DNA of 44,652 nucleotides from a virus (IMGVR_UViG_3300031951_000331:1-44652), one strand, 5' to 3'. Counted from the first letter of the stretch, positions 16,901 through 23,053 are shown. The notes: generated by a model not told the origin, from the letters alone. Translations and numbers: made by a program.

Positions 16901-18519
16901 GCAACCGCGAGGCCATCCGCAAGGGCTTCAAGTGGTCGGACGCGCAGGTCGACGCGGTGTTCGCGCGGTCGATGACCGAGGCGGACTGGCAATTCGTTCA
17001 GTCGGTCTGGGACTACATCGACACGTTCTGGCCGGCGCTGGCCGCGCTTGAGAAGAAGGTCAAGGGCGTGGTGCCGGTCAAGGTGGACGCGGCGGCGGTC
17101 GCGACGCCGTTCGGCGAGTTCAAGGGCGGCTATTACCCGCTGAAGTACGACCCGGACATGAGCGAGCGGGCCTACTCGCACCAGGTCGACAAACTGGCGC
17201 AGCAGCTCATGAGCGGCGCCGTGGCCAAGGCCTCGACGCGGACGGGCGCGGCGATCGAGCGCGTGGGCTCCGGCGGCATGCCGGTGCGCCTCGAGCTCGA
17301 CGTGCTGTTCGAGCACGTCGCCGAGCTGATCCACGACATCAGCCACCGCGAGGCGATCCTCGACGTTGCCCGCCTGCTGGACCACCCCGAGGTCAGGGGC
17401 GCGATCCTCGACGTCAAGGGGCCGCAGTTCCATCGCGTCATGAAGGAATGGGTGCGCGACATTGCGGCTGGTGACGTTCCGGCCCTGAGCCCGTTCGACA
17501 AGGTGGTGCAGCACCTGCGGTCGGGCATGTCGATCTCGGCGATGGGCTGGAAGCTCACGACGGCGATGGTCCAGCCGACCGGCTTCTTCTCGTCGGCGGC
17601 GGCGCTGCCCAAGGGCGTGCTGGCCAAGCATGTCGCCAGCTTCTACGGCGCCCCGCAGGGGATGAAGCAGAAGGTCGCCTTCGTCTATGAGCGGTCGGTC
17701 GAAATGCGCACGCGCGCCAAGAGCCTCGACCGGGACATCCGCGACACGCTGCGGCAGCTTGGGCCGGAAGGCAAGATTGACGCGGTCAAGCGGTCGTTCT
17801 TCTACCTGACCGGCATGATGGACATGGGCGTCGCAGTGCCGACGTGGCTGGCCGCCTACGAGGTCGGCATGGAACAGTTCGACGGGGACGAGGCCAAGGC
17901 GATCGACTACGCGGACCAGACCGTGCGCACGACGCAGTCCTCGGGGCTCCAGAAGGATCTGGCGCAGATCCAGCGCGGCGACCCGCGCATGAAGATGTTC
18001 ACCGCGTTCTATTCGTTCTTTTCGGCCAGCTACAACATGATGGTCGACCAGGCGCGCGGCGTGCGTCGGCCGGCCGACATGCCAAAGTTCGTGGCCAACA
18101 TGGCGCTGCTGACGTTCCTGCCGGCGATCGCGTCCGAGCTGATGATGGGGCGCGGCCCGGAGGACGACGAGGAGCCGGAGGGCTGGGCGAAGTGGATGGC
18201 GGCGACGACGCTGAAATACGCGCTCAGCGGCTTCGTTGGGGTCCGCGACGTGGTCAACGCGCTGGGTTCCAATTTCGGCTACGCCGGCTCGCCGGTCGGG
18301 TCGGCGGTCGAGAGCCTCGTCCGGCTGGGCAAGCAGATCGGGCAGGGCGAGGCCGACCGCGGGCTGGTCAAGGCGGCGGTGGACACGGCGGGGCCGGTCC
18401 TGCACCTGCCAAGCCGGCAAGCCTGGATCACGGCCGAGGGCATCTACCTGTGGGCCGAGGGCGCCGACATCACGCCGTTCGAGATGTTCGTCACCCGCGA
18501 CCCGGACAAGTTTCGTTGA
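7927..18519 (+). CDS. Giant polyvalent ejection protein with embedded C5 methyltransferase (gp16 position)
   Basis: At 3,530 residues this is far larger than T7 gp16 (about 1,300). Modules in order are: a helical/hydrophobic N-terminal region (1-480); a conserved phage module with FLSQRGGLIDAGG and WEEGYFPEL (about 600-760); a module of unknown function (about 830-1345); an R/G-rich segment overlying a nested gene (1350-1421); a GNAT-like module (about 1422-1640); a cytosine-C5 methyltransferase (1643-1954); an AT-rich-coded module (2066-2220); a zincin-like segment HELSH at 2256-2260; long helices; and an LPD38-like C-terminus (about 3150-3530). The methyltransferase shows SPVC with Cys1716, IENV at 1753-1756, QTRKR at 1793-1797 and LGNGIEGNV at 1930-1938. 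TLEQ occurs at 773, 1639, 1955 and 2062. Injection with the DNA, where it could modify or protect the genome, is inferred from its position and from what is known of polyvalent proteins. Confidence 0.85.
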   Translation: MSDLLLTEALRLKSDLERQRQAPSAADLEAEAKRMLAEQNAQAVRQAAQKVGDVEPDQAARAQALAAQTGLPAGVVERNVNEVERRVRMQAFDRVAEDPAMAAFYSDPSNLAVASDDIDVLRSVADVVRSLPAGAMKGAGAGLKGLGEQIDAGARMIDRGVRGVLGNRVADAFWFDYGPNPATLLIDAGRAAKGAGAEIAAPVERQNMATDVGEGIGQLGAQIFAMLVSRGMLGLPMLLGQGADQQAEKQEKVGAKGTVEGDAAIFAGAAVTALTERFGLDILMRKVPESVRSSILKKLADVSVRFGAEYAQEVVEGILQNVVEYAFYNPNAEIFEDFTYEATVAGTSAAIVRSIILTASGGKAAARARQASEKAEKQAEQLKTINQLAEQSKLRERSPDKFRAFVTGLMKPDQAVEIDAQTAVTLFQEQPDLAQFMSPEEVERLARDVAVAQETGADVRMPLSTFVNAFVGTPAFDTLAENVRLSDDGVTAREAAEWTPEQVEEQLGRMRDELGDVVSKQDQIRTIYDDIFGQLKAAALDDVAATQYAALVTARVRTRADRLGLDPVDVYLENRPLVRRQLTGGKIDQLDLTLDDLRSPAKITSRRAFGSSLLEFLSQRGGLIDAGGELKGMDADKWHRGQKGRRRLVVETRNAAAGEKLTPGTVDATEASKLSLDEAARAAWEEGYFPELPDRATPEDLLSAIEAELRGNPVYSPRNRNEALAQRLDAMGQLDEVLNTLGLDVKAVTGEQVREAMDRYAAGQDVNADGERTLEQGDNLPAGEGSGQTATQAGGGQAPAAQAAQDGQPKVSLGAERTATVEKAAALDGEATRISKSKAWATGRDLKLAFQESVQNAAKAAGVDLTSDSPETIAFLTRMAVRDAIEAFKTNANAVGWYDLKTRQALAVMSLVHPEIATDELARFRFTWALAVTSNGLKVDKNFELAEQVYRRMKGNSVAPGEMPTDIEAGNAQAAINNSLGLFNRLQKLWGIDNLRRFMLTDFTVSEITAIDKDLSPTGEFSTETVRGAAIIGPKIGNGFFSNLYGFFDALTMDRWLVRSWGRWTGTLIQVDQEAASRGRTRLRAALGGLDVEAFARELRRITRKGAKGQDLEVNRADRERMIAALEARAGAGAEVVTDADLDQVALAVGKGSATPQFRAIMDRVGDDGGAAASAWVAAYEEGLAKFSGETKSEGLATKYANDAVPAPDSSYGKGLRNAANNLAKQLDGQKEQPAGPAERQKIRAVFRLALAELQKRPEFASLNMSDLQALLWYAEKRLYETAKEDVVLAEKPDEAGKGSAKTKVEPVDIGGYDDDEAPDYANAAAAVARAQGVSERRIKAALTKEEKNGRAAAARPGDGGLQAGAGQPPAARGFAGSEKRRFVGDAATRRVRSDRGRNAEPSGSYQGRGRKDGRGVRLLKPADLGVTAVERWEAGRYLKQVFNRNGVETPAFFELAPGDEKNAQAFAAAITAAKERMGAVGAAVFVYDPADYAGMRLFLSENGQAGVAIKPDGDIVSVFGGGGTGRAVMELAVAAGGRKLDAFETILPEFYAAHGFRAVARLTWDDSQAPAGWDKAAFAKFNNGEPDVVFMVYDPAHTGRHSLRDGVRLKGEGSYDRAVRAQAREMKAIANRAGEGRTLEQPARPRIATWFSGARTLEAAIGAVDSTMAVEYDAEINEFANTAFGTAFVTRGVGDVDPQEIADADVTLFHASPVCKNFSAAKTLRGANELDRASAQAVARAITVAKPPVVTIENVPQYAETALFKEITDALNAAGYTWDIVIHDAADYGAAQTRKRMLLRAVRDGELPPLPEKVGPSDWYEALSDLIEDAPDGTIPPVERQRLDDMIAKGRLDAGQPIITMGGSGFRGSWSAANAGGAAPTLKAANEKPRIILPDGRVKVVTPRMMARLMGLPDTYPVPDSATLAKTVLGNGIEGNVTRSLIAPLLETAGEGRTLEQPARQDRGPLATVEAQLADLADDIDGIRDGEFDPAAARKVLDKLSEGERADYRARMLDRALLWLDGQIDADQDAVAEEILAVLNRSQQVAEMRGRMAAAVERGDTLEQGDARAPGATLQVPADMVGNRTYDDPKAFEELQQNIADFIGAKIDARGKKYIRSNRHDGFVVSEDGFSSVYLKTPDNLLLRVSNHRPKNKLSGAFSDIYVTIDNLWATIELGKEKTFVPVNFQDEWDEYVDPTFGDRLGAALSDVIAKARAAKKQDFNQREGSMPRGSIRLLPGGRSIITLTEKADLSTFLHELSHGWLEELRADAQRPDAPAEIVADWERTAAYLGIAPDVAEIPVEAHETWARTGEAYFREGKAPAQDLASVFQRFKAWLTRIYKTLTELRVPINDEIRGVFDRLIASDEEIAAARREYGLDALFSTAQAAGMTEAEFRAYADLAARARLEAETEVAEALQRDAEREQTEQYREAREAIANEVEAQVRAEPVHQAIAFLTAGRLPDGSTVDAPVKLARGLLKDAYGARVTKRLPRGVTADEGVPADMVASMFGFTSGDELVQAMLAAPPIEQEIERRTQAQLRAQFPDARTDGRAYEASIAALHGDGQMRVLEAEFRALKRLGAGQMVDAAVRRTLAGQKAPSAADVTDADVTQQESEAVRMSPGAGPQGRADAALGRARVQATAKAAKDMRGDQAAARRIAVDALSVDREAIERAVDQLNATTQVREIMDTQRWRRAEKAAAKAVVDAVAGREWAAAAWHQRQRIIAAHMVRRSTEARKEIETAIERFRKYLSKKPGAIDWDYLQRARAILEAYQFGSEMSDRRRAVLELRQIERWKAALAEDEQARLEIAPEILAADGTTHYRDLTLEEFIALRDTVENIVAVGRTKTRLLRNKAERDLNRTAALVAETILDNLKVKARRSRDAIEKGVGYGLERFKNQFFASHRKIENLVREMDGFAPLGPVWQALFKPLQDAQNDETRMSIEATAKIKELFERFPEDGRRTWRTRTTYHPEIGQPLSKATVISLALNWGNEGNREAIRKGFKWSDAQVDAVFARSMTEADWQFVQSVWDYIDTFWPALAALEKKVKGVVPVKVDAAAVATPFGEFKGGYYPLKYDPDMSERAYSHQVDKLAQQLMSGAVAKASTRTGAAIERVGSGGMPVRLELDVLFEHVAELIHDISHREAILDVARLLDHPEVRGAILDVKGPQFHRVMKEWVRDIAAGDVPALSPFDKVVQHLRSGMSISAMGWKLTTAMVQPTGFFSSAAALPKGVLAKHVASFYGAPQGMKQKVAFVYERSVEMRTRAKSLDRDIRDTLRQLGPEGKIDAVKRSFFYLTGMMDMGVAVPTWLAAYEVGMEQFDGDEAKAIDYADQTVRTTQSSGLQKDLAQIQRGDPRMKMFTAFYSFFSASYNMMVDQARGVRRPADMPKFVANMALLTFLPAIASELMMGRGPEDDEEPEGWAKWMAATTLKYALSGFVGVRDVVNALGSNFGYAGSPVGSAVESLVRLGKQIGQGEADRGLVKAAVDTAGPVLHLPSRQAWITAEGIYLWAEGADITPFEMFVTRDPDKFR
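11972..12187 (+). CDS. Nested small gene, 71 residues, inside the giant gene
   Basis: An open frame one base out of register with the giant gene begins MDAQQQHDLEMADYKPAPGS and ends GLTREEAEKMAEAFGF. It has its own strong ribosome binding site, AAGGAGG at 11959-11965, six bases before the ATG. Roughly 80% of its third codon positions are G or C, as in real genes here. In the giant frame over the same bases only about half are, and the encoded sequence becomes R/G-rich and featureless. Small proteins ending in a PGLTREEAExMxExxGF motif are familiar to me from phage and prophage loci, but I know no function. It is either expressed as an overprinted gene or is a relic of a gene boundary absorbed into the giant frame. 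Confidence 0.6.
   Translation: MDAQQQHDLEMADYKPAPGSRQRLEALLAQKSAASSETLPPGASDPIAVAMRNHPGLTREEAEKMAEAFGF
14128..14580 (+). other. AT-rich coding module within the giant gene
   Basis: GC content falls to about 40-48% in the 60-base rows I counted (14161-14220 and 14401-14460), against clearly higher values on both sides. The encoded residues (about 2066-2220) include KKYIRSNRHDGFVVSEDG and FSDIYVTIDNLWATIELG. The segment lies between a TLEQ motif at 2062-2065 and an FNQ motif at 2221-2223. It looks like a recently acquired cassette. Confidence 0.6.
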
Positions 18520-18527
18520 CCGGATGC

Positions 18528-18557
18528 TTGTGGAAATCCCAAGGCATTCGGGATAGA
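18528..18557 (+). promoter_or_regulatory. Putative promoter with regulatory box before the tail fibre gene
   Basis: The intergenic stretch 18520-18584 holds TTGTGGAAATCCCAAG (18528-18543), three mismatches from the genome's 16-base box. Its first hexamer can serve as a -35, with GATAGA (18552-18557) 18 bases downstream as a -10. The predicted start near 18564 precedes an AAGGGGA ribosome binding site and the ATG at 18585. Both hexamers are weak matches to the sigma-70 consensus. Confidence 0.4.
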
Positions 18558-18584
18558 TTGGCGTAACCGCAAGGGGATCTCACG

Positions 18585-19832
18585 ATGACTGTCGCGAGCG
18601 CAGTATCCAGGTCGGGGCCGTACACCGGGAACGGAACGCAGACCGTCTTCGCCTACGGGTTCAAGGTGTTCGCGGCGTCCGACCTCCAGGTGGTCCTGCG
18701 GTCGTCGAGCGGCATCGAGACCGTGCAAACGCTGTCGACGCACTACACCGTGAGCGGGGTGGGGTCAGACGCGGGCGGCAACGTCACGATGGTGAGCGCC
18801 CCGGCCTCGGGCCAGACGCTGACGATCGTGCGGTTGGTCCCGCTGACGCAGGAAACGGACCTGCGCAACCAGGGGGGCTTCTACCCCGAGGTCCATGAGC
18901 GGGCGTTCGACCGACTGACGATGCAGGTGCAGCAGGTCGACGAGGAGCTCGAGCGGTCACTTTCGTTCCCGGTGTCCGACGCGGCGCTTGAAGCGACGCT
19001 GCCGTCGTCGGCGATCCGCGCGAACAAGGTGCTGGTGTTCGACGCGACCGGGGCTCCGGGCGTGACGGACGTGGCCGGGCTGGCCAGCGTGACCGCGACG
19101 GCGTTCGTCAACGTGCAGGAGTTCACCGGCAACGGCGTGGCCGTTTCGTTCACGCTCCAGAACGCGCCGGCATCGGCGAACGCGATCACGGTCTCGATCG
19201 GCGGGATCGTCCAGTCGGCGGTCTCGGACTATTCGCTCGCAGGCAACGTCCTGACCTTCACCGCTGCCCCGCCCAATGGGCAGCTCATCATCGTGCGGTG
19301 GATCACCGCGGCGGGTGCCGGCACCTATGTGCCGATTTCCGCGACGGTGGCGGGCACGTCAGAAGTGCGGGCGAACGGCGGCGCGCTCAACGTGCAGGGG
19401 GTTGGATCTGGTAGCGGCGCGGTGTCGGCCATCAACCAGTATTCCTATTACGGAGCGTCGCAGAACGTATTCGGCAACCTTGGCCGCGCGTACACCGCAG
19501 GTGGAACTCCGACATCGCCGGCCGCGAGCGGGGGCCTTACTGGGTTTGAGACGCGAGAGTGGTACGGCCACGACGGGTCTAATTTCGTGCGGGGGGCGCT
19601 GTTCGCCGCTCGCGCCACGGCGGCCCCGAGTACGGGCTCCGTGCCGATGGAATTGGGATGGGGTATCGGCTCGGGCAGCGCGCTCAACGTCGTTCTGCGC
19701 TCCGGCGGACAGTGGCGCTTCGTCCCCATGGCCAGCGCGCCAGCCTCGCCGCTGGCCGGGGATGTCTACTACGACAGTGGCACGAACAAGCTGCGCTGCT
19801 GGAACGGCAGCACCTGGAACGACCTGTTCTGA
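18585..19832 (+). CDS. Tail fibre protein (T7 gp17-type N-terminus)
   Basis: The 415-residue protein starts with the podovirus tail-fibre anchor domain: YTGNGTQTVFAYGFKVFAAS, then TVSGVGSDAGGNVTM, QTLTIVRLVPLTQETDL and FDRLTMQVQQVDEELERSL (residues about 10-135). This domain docks fibres onto the tail tube. It is followed by a beta-rich shaft with a second FTGNGVAVSFTLQNAP copy of the same fold (about 180-240). The C-terminal GDVYYDSGTNKLRCWNGSTW motif is common at phage fibre ends. It follows the giant ejection gene, as gp17 follows gp16 in T7. It probably carries host specificity, alone or with the BspA-like protein and the 20170 gene. Confidence 0.9.
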   Translation: MTVASAVSRSGPYTGNGTQTVFAYGFKVFAASDLQVVLRSSSGIETVQTLSTHYTVSGVGSDAGGNVTMVSAPASGQTLTIVRLVPLTQETDLRNQGGFYPEVHERAFDRLTMQVQQVDEELERSLSFPVSDAALEATLPSSAIRANKVLVFDATGAPGVTDVAGLASVTATAFVNVQEFTGNGVAVSFTLQNAPASANAITVSIGGIVQSAVSDYSLAGNVLTFTAAPPNGQLIIVRWITAAGAGTYVPISATVAGTSEVRANGGALNVQGVGSGSGAVSAINQYSYYGASQNVFGNLGRAYTAGGTPTSPAASGGLTGFETREWYGHDGSNFVRGALFAARATAAPSTGSVPMELGWGIGSGSALNVVLRSGGQWRFVPMASAPASPLAGDVYYDSGTNKLRCWNGSTWNDLF

Positions 19833-20173
19833 TGGCCCGCGTCGTCTACTCCGACTTCCTGCTGCCCGCCTGGGCTGACGGCCGGACCCTCGGGCCGATC
19901 GTCCAGATCCGGCCATCGGCGCGGAACGACGCTGGCCTGCTAGCCCATGAGCTTGATCACGTCCGGCAATGGCGCGAGGCGCCGATCCGGTTCTATCCCC
20001 GCTACCTGTTCTCGCGCCGCTGGCGGCTGCGCTACGAGGTCGAGGCGTTCCGCGCGCAGCTCCGGCTTGACCCGGCCGCGCTGGACACCTGCTCGGCGCT
20101 GCTGGCCACAAAGTACCGCCTCGGCATCTCGTTCCGCGACGCGCTCAACCTCCTGGAGGATTTCGCGCCATGA
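19832..20173 (+). CDS. Small HExxH protein, putative zinc peptidase
   Basis: The 113-residue protein contains AHELDHVRQWR, with HELDH at residues 39-43, the zinc-binding motif of zincin metallopeptidases. A glutamate-containing helix (RYEVEAFRAQL) some 30 residues later could give the third ligand. No signal peptide is visible. Similar short HExxH proteins are often found beside phage fibre genes; whether they are active peptidases is not known to me. The ATG is chosen because it overlaps the fibre gene stop (TGATG), and its own stop overlaps the next start (ATGA), so it is tightly coupled to both. Confidence 0.75.
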   Translation: MARVVYSDFLLPAWADGRTLGPIVQIRPSARNDAGLLAHELDHVRQWREAPIRFYPRYLFSRRWRLRYEVEAFRAQLRLDPAALDTCSALLATKYRLGISFRDALNLLEDFAP

Positions 20174-20730
20174 CGACGTTCGTCAACCCGGCCATGATGG
20201 CCGAGCCGTTCGATATGAGCGGGCGCACGCTGACGGTGCCGGCAAACAGCGTGGGGCAATCGGCCGTCGCGGCCGGGGTGGTGGTGCAGGTCGTCTCTGC
20301 GATCACAGGGGCGGTCGCTACGGGGACGGGGACGATCTCGTTCGCCGACTCGGTCCCGACCAGCACGGCCGGCAACGAGTACCTGACCGCGACGATCACG
20401 CCCAAGGGCGCCAGCAACATCCTGATCGTCGACGTGTCGGTCATCCTGTCGACGTCGTTTGTCGGCACGACGGCGATGACGGCGCTCCTGTTCCGCGACG
20501 CCGGGACGTCTGCGATCGCCGCCGGCACCCAGTTATCCCCGGCGGCCAACTCTCCGGTGACGGTCTCGTTCCGGTTCCAGACGACGGCCGTATCGCTTAG
20601 CGCGACCACGTTCCGGGTGCGCGGCGGAGCGAGTGGGGCGGGGACCACGACATTCAACGGCAACGCCGGGACGCGAGGTCTGGGCGGAGTGCTGTGCTCG
20701 TCCATTGTCATCACGGAGGTCAAGGCCTGA
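20170..20730 (+). CDS. Probable tail fibre/receptor-binding accessory protein
   Basis: The 186-residue protein is rich in threonine, serine and alanine, with alternating hydrophobic strands. It includes YLTATITPKGASNILIVDVS and MTALLFRDAG, a pattern I associate with jelly-roll head domains of phage fibres. There is no signal peptide or membrane helix. Lying just after the fibre and HExxH genes and before the lysis cassette, it may form the fibre tip or a separate receptor-binding piece; this is inference from composition and context. It starts in ATGA overlap with the previous stop and ends in TGATG overlap with the next gene. Confidence 0.65.
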   Translation: MTTFVNPAMMAEPFDMSGRTLTVPANSVGQSAVAAGVVVQVVSAITGAVATGTGTISFADSVPTSTAGNEYLTATITPKGASNILIVDVSVILSTSFVGTTAMTALLFRDAGTSAIAAGTQLSPAANSPVTVSFRFQTTAVSLSATTFRVRGGASGAGTTTFNGNAGTRGLGGVLCSSIVITEVKA

Positions 20731-21002
20731 TGCGCGAGCTGTACCAACCAGGGCCGCAGGCCGCGATCGACCATGCGATGCTGGCCCATGCGGCCGAGAT
20801 CGGCGCGCTCAAGGCCGAGATGGCCAACATGAAGTCGCGCCTCGAGAACATCGACGAGAAGCTGGGCAGCCTGGTCGCCGCGGCGAACATGGGCAAGGGC
20901 GCCTGGTGGCTGTCGGTCAAGATCGGCGGCGCGATTGTCACGATCCTAGCCGGGCTCGCGTGGCTTTGGCAGCACGTCCTGGCCATGGTGCCGGGACGAT
21001 GA
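20730..21002 (+). CDS. Putative holin, single membrane segment
   Basis: The 90-residue protein has an N-terminal coiled helix (AEIGALKAEMANMKSRLENI) and one C-terminal hydrophobic segment (about residues 64-86, including GGAIVTILAGLAWLWQHVLA). This layout occurs in small phage holins or pinholins, and the gene directly precedes the endolysin. The ATG at 20730 is preferred to the upstream in-frame start at 20694: it overlaps the preceding stop and has ACGGAGG at 20713-20719. It could instead be an accessory membrane protein, since a second holin-type gene follows the endolysin. Confidence 0.6.
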   Translation: MRELYQPGPQAAIDHAMLAHAAEIGALKAEMANMKSRLENIDEKLGSLVAAANMGKGAWWLSVKIGGAIVTILAGLAWLWQHVLAMVPGR

Positions 21003-21418
21003 CGGGGCTGGGCAAGGTCAGCGTCGAGCGCCTCGCCACGGTCGACGCGCGGCTGCGCGCGGTGGTCGAGGCGGTCGCGGCGCAGATGCCGATCATGGTC
21101 GTGTGCGGCCATCGGTCGCGGGCCGAGCAGGACGACGTGGTCCGGCGCGGCCTGTCGAAGACGCCGTGGCCTCGGTCGAGGCACAACTCCATGCCGTCGC
21201 TGGCGGTCGATCTGGCGCCGCTCAAGGGCGGGCGGATCGACTGGGCCGACACCGCTGCGTTCGTCGCCGTGGCCCGAGCCGTGCTGGCGGCGGCGGCGGC
21301 GCAGGGCGTCGCCATCCGCTGGGGCGGCGACTGGGATCGCGACGGCAAGACCCGAGCGGACGGCGACCGCGACGAGCGGTTTGTGGACCTGCCGCATTTC
21401 GAGCTGGTGGAGGCGTGA
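20999..21418 (+). CDS. Endolysin, M15-type L-alanyl-D-glutamate peptidase
   Basis: The 139-residue protein matches the compact VanY/M15 peptidases used as phage endolysins. It shows VVCGHRSRAEQD near residue 40, the zinc motif HNSMPSLAVD (H62 and D71) and a closing DLPHFEL with H133 as third ligand. Such enzymes cut the L-Ala-D-Glu bond in the peptidoglycan stem peptide. No signal peptide is visible, so release should depend on a holin. The start overlaps the end of the preceding putative holin gene, and a 3TM-type holin follows directly. Confidence 0.88.
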   Translation: MTGLGKVSVERLATVDARLRAVVEAVAAQMPIMVVCGHRSRAEQDDVVRRGLSKTPWPRSRHNSMPSLAVDLAPLKGGRIDWADTAAFVAVARAVLAAAAAQGVAIRWGGDWDRDGKTRADGDRDERFVDLPHFELVEA

Positions 21419-21419
21419 C

Positions 21420-21812
21420 ATGGCGTTCGGCGTAGGCGAGGCGGTCGCGGCCGGCCTCAAGGTTCTCGACAAATTCATCCCGGACCCGGCGGCGCGGGCG
21501 AAGGCCGAGGCCGAGTTGCGCGACGCGCTGATGGCGAGCGACGCGGCGCAGCTCGAGGTCAACAAGGCCGAGGCGGCGAGCGGGTCCGTGTTCGTCGGCG
21601 GATGGCGGCCGGCGATCGGCTGGGTCTGCGCGGCGGCGGTGGCGTACACCTACCTGCTGGTGCCGATCGGGATGTGGCTGGCCTTCATCATCGGCAAGCC
21701 GCTGGCCAAGCCGCCGGTCCTCGACAGCAACCTGTGGGAGTTGATGTTCGCCATGCTGGGCCTGGGCGGACTGCGAACGTATGAGAAGTTGAAAGGCGTC
21801 GCCGCGAAGTGA
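21420..21812 (+). CDS. Holin of the GTA_holin_3TM type
   Basis: The 130-residue protein has an N-terminal amphipathic region (VAAGLKVLDKFIPDPAARAK), then GGWRPAIGWVCAAAVAYTYL and LVPIGMWLAFIIG hydrophobic segments, and a final weakly hydrophobic LMFAMLGLGGLRTYEKLKG. This is the signature layout of the 3TM holins described in gene transfer agents and many phages. The ATG at 21420 shares a base with the endolysin stop. As the last gene of the rightward operon it would form the membrane lesion that frees the endolysin. Confidence 0.85.
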   Translation: MAFGVGEAVAAGLKVLDKFIPDPAARAKAEAELRDALMASDAAQLEVNKAEAASGSVFVGGWRPAIGWVCAAAVAYTYLLVPIGMWLAFIIGKPLAKPPVLDSNLWELMFAMLGLGGLRTYEKLKGVAAK

Positions 21813-21838
21813 ACAGGGGCGGAACGGGCTGGGCGAAA

Positions 21839-21853
21839 TTGGGACAATCCCAA
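21839..21853. promoter_or_regulatory. Palindromic TTGGGA-CAA-TCCCAA site
   Basis: A perfect inverted repeat with six-base arms lies in the 109-base gap between the late operon end (21812) and the integrase stop (21922). Each arm matches the core of the genome's regulatory box, in opposite orientations. A TTGCGATT sequence follows at 21865-21872. The gap has no convincing gene and could also hold the phage attachment site, but I cannot identify a core. Confidence 0.4.
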
Positions 21854-21921
21854 CGCACAACCCCTTGCGATTGCTGCCGATCCGCTTAACAGGTGGAAAC
21901 TCTAAACGGCTGCGGCATCAG

Positions 21922-22848
21922 CTACTTACGCTCCGTTTTCCCGGCGTTTTCCAGGCGAAAGATCGCCGCCGTCGCGCGCCGCTTCTGGTCGGCGTCGCGG
22001 GTGTAGAGCTCGATCATGGCGAGGGTTCTGTGCCCGGTGATCGCGGCGATCTCATGCGTCGAGCATCCAGCCTCGGCGAGGCGGGCGGCAGCGGTCTTGC
22101 GCAGCCCGTGAAACGTCACGCCGCGCAGGGCCGGGATCTGGCCGGCGGCCATGGCGAAGCGGGTGGACAGGACGCGGCCGGACCGCCACGGGCGACCGTG
22201 GATCGTGGCCAGCATGGTGACGGCGGCGCGCGGCCAGGCGTCAAGCTCAGCGCGCAGGGCAGCGTGCGCCGGCACCCATAGCCTGGCGCCGGTCTTCTGC
22301 TGCACGACCTCGATGCCCTGGCCGTCGTAGGCCGACCATGTCATGCCGGCGCAGTCGCCGATTCGCTGGCCGGTGTAGAGGCCGAGCACCGCGGCGCGGC
22401 GCAGGTTCTCCGGCAGCTTGCCGATCGCGGCGACCTGCGCCTCGGTCCAGGCGCGGCGCTCCCCGCCGGGCAGGTTCTTGAAGCCGATCAGGACGTTGTA
22501 TTCCAGCAGGTCGTCCTCGACCGCGAAGGCGAGGATCGTGCGGGCCAGCTTGGCGACGGCGTTCGCGACCGCAGGCGTGGCGACGGCCAGCTCGTCGCGG
22601 ATCGCGCGGATATGACGGCGCTTGATCTCGGCGATGGGCACCTCGGCGAGCGGGCGCAGGTGCTCAAGGTAGTGCAGATAGGCGGTTTTTGTCGCGGGGG
22701 CCAGCCCGGCAAATCGGGCGGACCGGCGGTAGCTGGAGATCACCCGGCCTAGGGTCCAGACGGCGTCCTGCCGCGGGGCGCTGGAGTAGGTGTAGGTCTT
22801 GACGGTCCCGTCAGCGAGCCGCCGCGTTACGCGCTTTTCTGATGGCAT
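21922..22848 (-). CDS. int: Tyrosine recombinase integrase
   Basis: The 308-residue protein has a SAM-like core-binding domain (about residues 30-115) and a catalytic domain. Its conserved residues are all visible: R162 in GQRIGD, H247 and R250 in HGLRKTA, H273 in GHRTL and the nucleophile Y282 in IELYTRD. An N-terminal TVKTYTYS strand may form an arm-binding region. The ATG at 22848 is preferred over a longer frame because that extension overlaps the excisionase gene and shows no domain. It overlaps the upstream gene by 38 bases. As the last gene of the leftward operon it mediates site-specific integration and, with the upstream protein, excision. Confidence 0.95.
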   Translation of the reverse strand: MPSEKRVTRRLADGTVKTYTYSSAPRQDAVWTLGRVISSYRRSARFAGLAPATKTAYLHYLEHLRPLAEVPIAEIKRRHIRAIRDELAVATPAVANAVAKLARTILAFAVEDDLLEYNVLIGFKNLPGGERRAWTEAQVAAIGKLPENLRRAAVLGLYTGQRIGDCAGMTWSAYDGQGIEVVQQKTGARLWVPAHAALRAELDAWPRAAVTMLATIHGRPWRSGRVLSTRFAMAAGQIPALRGVTFHGLRKTAAARLAEAGCSTHEIAAITGHRTLAMIELYTRDADQKRRATAAIFRLENAGKTERK

Positions 22849-23053
22849 TGACCGCTTGCTCCGTGGCCTGGTCCGCGCTGACACGATGCGCGGCGCTGAT
22901 CCGCGACGCAAGCCATGCGTCGAGGGCTGCGACCGGCCAGCGCGCCAGCCGGCCGATCTTGATGGGTTTCGGGCCGTGGCGCCGCAGGCTCATGCGGGAC
23001 AGGCCAAGGTATGCGGCGGCGTCGCCTTCGCGCAGCAAGGTGGGGGTCATCAT
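22811..23053 (-). CDS. Excisionase-like HTH protein
   Basis: The 80-residue protein carries a MerR/AlpA-like winged helix: LLREGDAAAYLGLSRMSLRR, then PIKIGRLARWPVAALDAWLA. This fold is typical of excisionases and of directors of recombination. A flexible tail follows. The start at 23053 forms an ATGA overlap with the stop of the upstream 55-residue gene, with GGAAG eight bases before it. It directly precedes and overlaps the integrase gene, the usual xis-int arrangement. A role only in transcription is also possible. Confidence 0.8.
   Translation of the reverse strand: MMTPTLLREGDAAAYLGLSRMSLRRHGPKPIKIGRLARWPVAALDAWLASRISAAHRVSADQATEQAVNAIRKARNAAAR

Noticed and set aside
14365-18420. Antisense open frame of 1,351 codons opposite the giant gene
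   Set aside because: It is a shadow produced by GC-rich codon usage. The product is R/H/D/L-rich with no motif, has no ribosome binding site, and the sense frame has clear domains.
18520-18584. T7-type phage RNA polymerase promoter
   Set aside because: No single-subunit RNA polymerase is encoded, and the repeated box fits a host-type -35 with operator better.
21813-21921. tRNA gene or attP core beside the integrase
   Set aside because: No cloverleaf or recognisable tRNA 3' end could be drawn, and without the host sequence no core can be named.
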